Shown: positions 5,169 through 9,846 of the stretch, piece after piece
Layout of the letters: each line of letters opens with the position of its first letter
How positions within the stretch are numbered: the stretch's first letter is position 1
From: Bacteroidota bacterium
GTDB taxonomy: Bacteria > Bacteroidota > Bacteroidia > Chitinophagales > Chitinophagaceae
DNA length: 9,846 bases
Direction of reading: 5' to 3'
Assembly: GCA_947462495.1 (NCBI GenBank)
Contig: CANHOY010000047.1
Location: 1 to 9,846, forward strand
The notes under the pieces: model-generated
Told to the model about the DNA's origin: nothing
Databases searched by the model: none
What the model saw: only the letters and a program-made list of their open reading frames with translations
Translations under genes and position numbers: made by a program

Positions 5169-7370
5169 ATGACTAAGTTATTGGGAACAATTGCCTCTAT
5201 TTTAATGGTAGCCACTAGTATGGCTCAACCAAAAGCACTTTCTACATCAATTAAAAAAGACAGTGCTGCACATTTTTCTGATAGTATTAGAAATTTGCCT
5301 CCTTTAGAAATTAGATCCATAAGAGCAGAAACCAACAGTCCTTTCGCACTAACCAACTTAAACAAAACAAGTATACAGCAAGTAAATTATGGTCAAGACT
5401 TGCCTTTTATCATTCAAAATACACCCTCCGTGGTGGTTAATTCTGATGCAGGTTCGGGTGTAGGGTATACAGGCATTAGAATAAGAGGTACGGATGGTAC
5501 AAGAATTAATGTAACACTTAATGGCATCCCCTATAATGATGCCGAGAGTTCGATTTCCTATTTTGTAAATCTACCCGATTTTAGTTCAAGTTTAAATAGT
5601 ATTCAAATTCAAAGAGGCGTGGGAACTTCTACCAATGGTGCCGGCGCATTTGGCGCTACTATTAATTTAGCTACCAATGATTATCGCCCAGAAAAATATT
5701 TGTCACTACATACGAGTGCTGGCTCATTTAACACTTTAAAAAATACTTTTCAATTTGGAACAGGATTACTTAAAAATCGGTTCACCATAGATGGTCGTAT
5801 AAGTAAAATTAGTAGCGATGGTTATATTGACAGAGCCCAATCAAACTTAAAATCCTTTTATGTGAGTAGCACCTATTGGGGAGATCAATCTTCTTTAAGA
5901 TTCAATGTTTTTTCAGGTTGGGAAAAAACTTATCAAGCATGGTATGGTGTCCCAGAAGAACTATTAGCTACACAAAGAACCTACAATCCTGCAGGTATGG
6001 AAAAAACAAATACCCCTTATTCCAATCAAACAGACAATTATCAACAAACTCATTACCAATTATTTTACAATAAAACCATCAATAAAAATTGGCAGTGGAA
6101 TACCGCTTTATTCTTAACAAGAGGTAAAGGTTATTACGAGGAGTACAAGGGGGGTGTCTTATTAGCTGATTATATTTCAAATGCAAATGCCACTGACCCA
6201 ATAGATTTAGTAAGAAGAAAATGGTTAGACAATCATTTTTATGGTCAAATTGCTTCACTAGTATATGAAGGTGGTAAAAACAAAATTACATTTGGCGGCG
6301 CATGGAATACCTATGATGGATTGCATTATGGTCGAATTCCCTATTTAAGCACTCTACAAATGAGTCCTAAATTAGAATTCAATCCTAATATGAATTACTA
6401 TTTTAACAATGCCATTAAAAAAGACTTTAATTCATACATAAAATGGAGCTATCAAATTACAACAAAATTAAACAGTTTTGTGGATGTGCAATATAGAAAA
6501 GTAGTGCACAATATGTATGGATTTGATAAAAACCCAGACTTGATAGTAAAAAGAGATTTTAATTTCCTAAACCCTAAAGCAGGTTTGTTTTATAAAACCA
6601 AGCAAACCAATTACTTTGCAAGTATAGCTATAGCTAACAAAGAGCCCAATAGAGATGATTTTGAAACTGCCACAACTGAACAAGCCAAACCAGAATCATT
6701 AACCGATATAGAATTGGGGTTTAAAAATAAGCAAGGTGCTTTTGAATGGGGAGCGAACCTTTATATTATGAATTATAAAGATCAATTGGTGCTTACTGGG
6801 AAGATCAATGATATAGGTGCCTATACCAGAACCAATGTTCCCAAAAGTAGAAGAGCCGGTATAGAATTAGAAGAAAATTGGAAAATAAATTCATTTATAA
6901 CAAGTACTGGCAATATCACTTTCAGCCAAAATAAAATTGATGCATTTACAGAATATGTAGACGATTATGATAAGGGAGGTCAGTTGGCAATAGTACATAA
7001 GAATACGAACATTGCTTTATCTCCTAATACCACTGCGACTCATTTAATAAATATAAGATTGAATACGAAATGGCAAATGAATTTAACTAGTAAATATGTT
7101 TCTAAGCAATATTTAGACAATACCCAAAATGAAACCAGAATACTGAACCCTTATTTTCTACAAGACGTCAATGCTTCTTATACCCTATTTTCAAAACAAA
7201 AATGGAATGCACAACTTCAATTGTATGTAAATAATATTTTCGATAAAAAATACGAACCCAATGGTTATACCTATAGTTATTTATCAGAAGGAGCTATCAT
7301 TACTTCCAATAATTATTACCCCATGGCAGGAAGAAATTACTGGTTGAGTTTAAAAATAAATATCAACTAA
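5169..7370 (+). CDS. TonB-dependent outer-membrane receptor, predicted thiamine transporter
   Basis: A 733-residue TonB-dependent receptor. A Sec signal peptide ends at about SMA/Q (19/20). A mature N-terminal tail with possible TonB-box LPPLEI (43-48) leads to the plug domain (about 55-168), including TGIRIRGTDGTR (101-112), NVTLNGIPYND (114-124) and IQIQRGVGTSTNGAGAFG (145-162). The rest is a 22-strand-type barrel ending in YWLSLKININ. There is no N-terminal carboxypeptidase-regulatory domain, so it is not a SusC-type glycan importer. The TPP riboswitch immediately upstream is the main evidence for substrate: receptors of this kind under THI elements in Bacteroidota (called omr1 or OMthi) take up thiamine or its phosphates across the outer membrane using TonB-ExbBD energy. 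No inner-membrane PnuT or thiamine pyrophosphokinase gene is adjacent, so those would be encoded elsewhere. Convergent with the rhodanese gene, 13 bp apart. Confidence 0.92.
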   Translation: MTKLLGTIASILMVATSMAQPKALSTSIKKDSAAHFSDSIRNLPPLEIRSIRAETNSPFALTNLNKTSIQQVNYGQDLPFIIQNTPSVVVNSDAGSGVGYTGIRIRGTDGTRINVTLNGIPYNDAESSISYFVNLPDFSSSLNSIQIQRGVGTSTNGAGAFGATINLATNDYRPEKYLSLHTSAGSFNTLKNTFQFGTGLLKNRFTIDGRISKISSDGYIDRAQSNLKSFYVSSTYWGDQSSLRFNVFSGWEKTYQAWYGVPEELLATQRTYNPAGMEKTNTPYSNQTDNYQQTHYQLFYNKTINKNWQWNTALFLTRGKGYYEEYKGGVLLADYISNANATDPIDLVRRKWLDNHFYGQIASLVYEGGKNKITFGGAWNTYDGLHYGRIPYLSTLQMSPKLEFNPNMNYYFNNAIKKDFNSYIKWSYQITTKLNSFVDVQYRKVVHNMYGFDKNPDLIVKRDFNFLNPKAGLFYKTKQTNYFASIAIANKEPNRDDFETATTEQAKPESLTDIELGFKNKQGAFEWGANLYIMNYKDQLVLTGKINDIGAYTRTNVPKSRRAGIELEENWKINSFITSTGNITFSQNKIDAFTEYVDDYDKGGQLAIVHKNTNIALSPNTTATHLINIRLNTKWQMNLTSKYVSKQYLDNTQNETRILNPYFLQDVNASYTLFSKQKWNAQLQLYVNNIFDKKYEPNGYTYSYLSEGAIITSNNYYPMAGRNYWLSLKININ

Positions 7371-7383
7371 AAAGGACAATTCA

Positions 7384-7692
7384 CTATGCTGGGAACTTGG
7401 CTTCCCAATCCAACATACCACCAGCTACATTGACTACATTTTTAAAACCATAAGGTTCTAACATTAAACAGGCTTGACCACTTCTGTTTCCACTGCGGCA
7501 ATAAATGTAAACGATTTCTTCTTTTAAGTCTTCAATATCGTCAATTTGCAAACTTTGCACCTGTCCCAATGGCAAAAGAATTCCTCCTATATTAAAAGCT
7601 TCGTGCTCATGTGGCTCACGTACGTCTACTAAATTTATTTTTTCTCCGGCATCCAATTTGGCTTTTAAGGCCTCTACAGTTATAGTTTGCAT
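7384..7692 (-). CDS. single-domain rhodanese-like sulfurtransferase
   Basis: A 102-residue rhodanese domain of the GlpE/PspE size class. The family signatures are all present: LVDVREPHEHEAFNIGG (21-37), the active-site loop CRSGNRS with the sulfur-carrying Cys65 (65-71) after the strand VYIY, and the closing GGMLDW (91-96). The seven-residue loop fits sulfurtransferases rather than the longer loop of Cdc25-type phosphatases. No signal peptide, so cytoplasmic. These proteins accept sulfane sulfur as a cysteine persulfide and pass it on; the donor and acceptor here are unknown. It is the last gene of the minus-strand set, 44 bp after the PASTA gene. Its place next to a thiamine receptor gene is suggestive (thiamine synthesis needs sulfur transfer), but the genes are on opposite strands and no link is shown. 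Confidence 0.92.
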   Translation of the reverse strand: MQTITVEALKAKLDAGEKINLVDVREPHEHEAFNIGGILLPLGQVQSLQIDDIEDLKEEIVYIYCRSGNRSGQACLMLEPYGFKNVVNVAGGMLDWEAKFPA

Positions 7693-7736
7693 TTTATTAG
7701 TTATTATAGGTTATAATATTATTTTAAAAATTGGCT

Positions 7737-8561
7737 TTACTTAATGGAATCTTTTTTTACGATAACGGGCGCTACTTTGTCAATGATTAAATCAATTGAA
7801 CCTCCTTGTATTGTTGAATTTCTTATAGGCATTCCTAATGAATCCAATTGAGTAGAAAAAGAATTAGGTGTTTGCTGAATTACATAAGCATTCGCTGTAT
7901 CCTGAATAACGGCTGCCGAAGTTATATTTCCAATAATTAATCCCAAACCTGTCATTGTTGATCTTGCCATATCCACCGTTAACCCAATTAAATCTGGCAC
8001 TTCTATACCTACAGCATTGCCTCCATCCCCCACCGTGAAATTAATCATGGTACCAGAAGAAATTTTTGTACCAGGAGCAATTGAATTGAATCCTACCAAT
8101 TGGTCAATGATGACATTCTTATTACGATTAGCTACTAAATTTATAGAACCAATTCTTAACCCCAATACTTTTAAATAAGTTTGAGCACTTTTTAAAGAGA
8201 ATCCAATTAAATTAGGCATATCTACCTGCGGCGCAATCACTCTATTAATGGTTAAATAAATTGTTCTACCCTTTTTTACCACTTCATCTGCTTCTGGGGT
8301 TTGTCTTAAAACACTATTTCTTGCCAAAGTATCTACATAAATAGAATCCTGTAATACCACATCAAATCCCAAAGCTTTAATATTTTTTTGTGCAGCCACC
8401 ACATCTAAACCTAATACATTAGGTACTTTTTCGGTTTTGCCATTCCCCGTAATCCAGCCCAATAAAAAGAAAAAGAGTACAATTAATACAATAACAGCCC
8501 CAATGCCGGTTAATACATTTACCCACAAAGGCTTTTTTAATAATTTATCAATGTATTCCAA
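7737..8561 (-). CDS. membrane-anchored protein with three PASTA domains
   Basis: A 274-residue protein with a short cytoplasmic N-terminus, one transmembrane helix (about 14-37) and three extracytoplasmic PASTA repeats: about 44-107 (opening KVPNVLGLDVVAAQKNIKAL), 112-178 (DMPNLIGFSLKSAQTYLKVL) and 187-262 (EVPDLIGLTVDMARSTM). PASTA domains bind peptidoglycan fragments in Ser/Thr kinases and penicillin-binding proteins. Here there is no kinase or transpeptidase domain, so it may be a structural or accessory wall protein. The 19-bp gap to ddl upstream supports operon expression and a role in wall biology (inference). The frame opens with TTG at 8561; no ATG occurs before the membrane segment, so a non-ATG start such as TTG, or the ATT codons just before it, must be used, or the start is misplaced. 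Confidence 0.87.
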   Translation of the reverse strand: MEYIDKLLKKPLWVNVLTGIGAVIVLIVLFFFLLGWITGNGKTEKVPNVLGLDVVAAQKNIKALGFDVVLQDSIYVDTLARNSVLRQTPEADEVVKKGRTIYLTINRVIAPQVDMPNLIGFSLKSAQTYLKVLGLRIGSINLVANRNKNVIIDQLVGFNSIAPGTKISSGTMINFTVGDGGNAVGIEVPDLIGLTVDMARSTMTGLGLIIGNITSAAVIQDTANAYVIQQTPNSFSTQLDSLGMPIRNSTIQGGSIDLIIDKVAPVIVKKDSIK

Positions 8562-8580
8562 AATAATAATTTTTATTGGG

Positions 8581-9567
8581 TTATTTGGAAGCTAAGCTGT
8601 CTTCAATAATGGTTCCGTAGAAATCGGTTAAGCTCCAACCCATGGCGCTTACTTGTTGAGGAATAATACTTGCTTCACTTTGGCCTGGCACCGTATTAAC
8701 TTCTAATAAATAAGCTTTTTGAACCTCTTCGTTGTAAATGAAATCAATTCTAACTACTCCACTGCAATTAAATATATTATACACTTTTGTAGCAGCCTCT
8801 ATTAAATCCTTAAACATGGATGCCGTTATTGCTGCTGGAGTTATTTCTTCACTTTTACCTTCATATTTTGCAGCAAAATCAAAAAATTCATTTTCTGTTT
8901 TAATTTCAGTGATCGGTAACACCGTTGTTACACCTTTTGATTTAAATACCCCCACAGTAAATTCTCTTCCACTGATATATTCTTCCACCAATACCTGATT
9001 ATCTTCTTTAAAAGCTTTTTCTAATGCGGGTGCTAATTCTGAAGCAGCATTTACTTTACTAATTCCAAAACTACTTCCGCCATTATTGGGCTTAACAAAT
9101 ACAGGCAACTTTAATTCCCCTAAAATTTGATTTGCACTTAGTGGTTGATCAATAAATAGTAGTAATGATTTGGCTACAGGCACTCCCCCAAATCCTGCAA
9201 CGGCTACTGTGTATCTTTTATTAAAAGTTAATGCAGAAGTCGCTGTATTGCAACTGGTATAAGGCAAACCAATTAAATCAAAATAACCTTGCATTTTGCC
9301 ATCTTCCCCTGGAGTTCCATGAATGCACATTAAAGCAATGTCAAAATTTATTTTAATGCCATTATCAATAATACTGAAATCAGATTTATCCACTGGCACT
9401 TCTTCTTCCGCTGAATTTTCATACCACCAGCCGGTAGCATGAACATCTATTGTATAAACATCATATTTATTTTTATCTAGGGCATCAAAAACAGTCTGAG
9501 CACTTTTATAGCTTATTTGTGCCTCAGAACTTAATCCCCCAGTAACAAGTGCCACTTTTATTTTCAT
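8581..9567 (-). CDS. ddl: D-alanine--D-alanine ligase
   Basis: A 328-residue ATP-grasp ligase that joins two D-alanines using ATP, making the dipeptide for the peptidoglycan precursor in the cytoplasm. Motifs by residue: VALVTGGLSSEAQIS (5-19); CIHGTPGEDG (81-90); the ATP-binding KPNNGGSSFG (159-168); VEEYISGREFTVGVF (194-208); the substrate/lid segment KYEGKSEEITPA (234-245); RIDF (273-276); and the Mg-binding LEVNTVPGQSEAS (288-300). Length and motifs are complete. The open frame reaches a TTG at 9588, but that codon overlaps the predicted -7 box; the ATG at 9567 gives the usual N-terminus and is preferred. It is the first gene of a likely operon with the PASTA and rhodanese genes. LEVNTVPGQSE differs from the common LPGMT form, but as far as I recall this is normal for Bacteroidota Ddl. 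Confidence 0.95.
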   Translation of the reverse strand: MKIKVALVTGGLSSEAQISYKSAQTVFDALDKNKYDVYTIDVHATGWWYENSAEEEVPVDKSDFSIIDNGIKINFDIALMCIHGTPGEDGKMQGYFDLIGLPYTSCNTATSALTFNKRYTVAVAGFGGVPVAKSLLLFIDQPLSANQILGELKLPVFVKPNNGGSSFGISKVNAASELAPALEKAFKEDNQVLVEEYISGREFTVGVFKSKGVTTVLPITEIKTENEFFDFAAKYEGKSEEITPAAITASMFKDLIEAATKVYNIFNCSGVVRIDFIYNEEVQKAYLLEVNTVPGQSEASIIPQQVSAMGWSLTDFYGTIIEDSLASK

Positions 9568-9585
9568 GGATGGTAATTGATGCCT

Positions 9586-9593
9586 CAAACTTA
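9586..9593 (-). promoter_or_regulatory. -7 element of the ddl-PASTA-rhodanese operon
   Basis: On the minus strand TAAGTTTG matches TAnnTTTG perfectly, 18 bp before the ddl ATG. Around the expected -33 position there is only the T run of the preceding terminator, which could serve as TTT. The leader would be about 10-15 nt. The box excludes the TTG at 9588 as start codon. Confidence 0.55.
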
Positions 9594-9608
9594 CTTAATA
9601 CAAGGCAT

Positions 9609-9637
9609 AAAAAAAGGGAAAATCAATTCCCTTTTTT
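9609..9637 (-). terminator. intrinsic terminator of the ferredoxin gene
   Basis: GGGAA (9616-9620) and TTCCC (9627-9631) form a stem around a 6-nt loop, extended by A/T pairing between 9610-9615 and 9632-9637. On the minus strand the hairpin ends in a run of seven T, 11 bp after the ferredoxin stop. It separates ferredoxin from the ddl operon; its U tract also overlaps the region expected for the ddl -33 element. Confidence 0.85.
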
Positions 9638-9647
9638 AAAATATGAT

Positions 9648-9846
9648 CTAGCTATGTAATCTATCCTTTTTGGCCAGCAACACTTCGACAGTTTCTACAT
9701 ACAATTCATCAGGTATGCAACAATCTACTGGACATACTGCAGCGCATTGTGGTTCCTCATGAAAACCTTGACACTCAGTACATTTATTAGGTGTAATATA
9801 ATAAGTATCTGCAGCTACCGGTGCAATTCTTTGACCTGCATCTACT
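9648..9846 (-). CDS. ferredoxin, 4Fe-4S dicluster type (C-terminal part, 5' end outside window)
   Basis: Only the last 65 residues and the TAG stop are in the window; the start and the first-cluster cysteines lie beyond position 9846. The visible part contains CTEC (22-25 of the fragment), then Cys34 after eight residues and CPVDCC beginning at Cys38. This C-x2-C-x8-C-x3-CP arrangement is that of the second cluster in Alvin-type bacterial ferredoxins. The segment GFHEEPQCAAVCP (27-39) is typical of Bacteroidota ferredoxins of about 115 residues, which also carry extra residues between the clusters; the stretch VDAGQRIAPVAADTYYI probably belongs to that insert. It is a small soluble electron carrier; its partners are not shown here. 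It ends with LAKKDRLHS and is followed by its own terminator. Confidence 0.9.
   Translation of the reverse strand, partial: VDAGQRIAPVAADTYYITPNKCTECQGFHEEPQCAAVCPVDCCIPDELYVETVEVLLAKKDRLHS

Noticed and set aside
5876..6073. Plus-strand ORF of 65 codons inside the receptor gene.
   Set aside because: An alternative frame within the beta-barrel coding region, without domain or start context.
8738..8998. Plus-strand ORF of 86 codons opposite ddl.
   Set aside because: Antisense to conserved ddl motifs; a shadow of the real gene.
9568..9588. ddl start at TTG 9588 with a seven-residue extension.
   Set aside because: The TTG overlaps a perfect -7 promoter element, and the ATG at 9567 gives the standard Ddl N-terminus.

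Overview
The window looks like chromosomal DNA from an AT-rich member of the Bacteroidota, most likely near the Chitinophagaceae (the phylum is well supported, the family is inference). The reasons are: promoter motifs of the Bacteroidota form (TTG, about 20 nt, TAnnTTTG) in front of several genes; no convincing Shine-Dalgarno sequences; a TonB-dependent receptor under a TPP riboswitch; a head-GIN (DUF2807) exported protein; a kinase-less PASTA protein beside ddl; and a ferredoxin with the Bacteroidota-style second-cluster segment.

Layout from left to right. An initiator tRNA-fMet lies on the minus strand (20-91) with a clear promoter just upstream. After about 200 bp of non-coding DNA comes a plus-strand type II toxin-antitoxin pair: a DUF1778 ribbon-helix-helix antitoxin and a GNAT acetyltransferase toxin, overlapping by 4 nt. 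An 11-bp perfect inverted repeat just ahead of the antitoxin start is a good candidate autoregulatory operator. A radical SAM/SPASM enzyme of unknown substrate follows, then a GMC flavoprotein oxidoreductase with a Cys-x5-Cys-x3-Cys motif like the Fe-S site of direct-electron-transfer FAD glucose dehydrogenases. The GMC gene ends inside a bidirectional terminator shared with a convergent exported DUF2807 protein that carries eight SGAS repeats.

From the divergent region at about 4935-5168 a TPP riboswitch leads into a TonB-dependent outer-membrane receptor, which together predict thiamine (or TPP) uptake under thiamine repression. Convergent to it is a minus-strand set, ddl - PASTA membrane protein - single-domain rhodanese, probably one operon driven by a promoter squeezed between the ATG of ddl and the terminator of the gene before it. 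That preceding gene is a ferredoxin cut by the right edge of the window.

Most of the window is ordinary housekeeping and envelope biology. The least explained parts are the radical SAM/SPASM enzyme, the orphan GMC oxidoreductase with its predicted Fe-S cluster, and the SGAS-repeat protein. I see no CRISPR array, insertion sequence, prophage or obvious new defence system.
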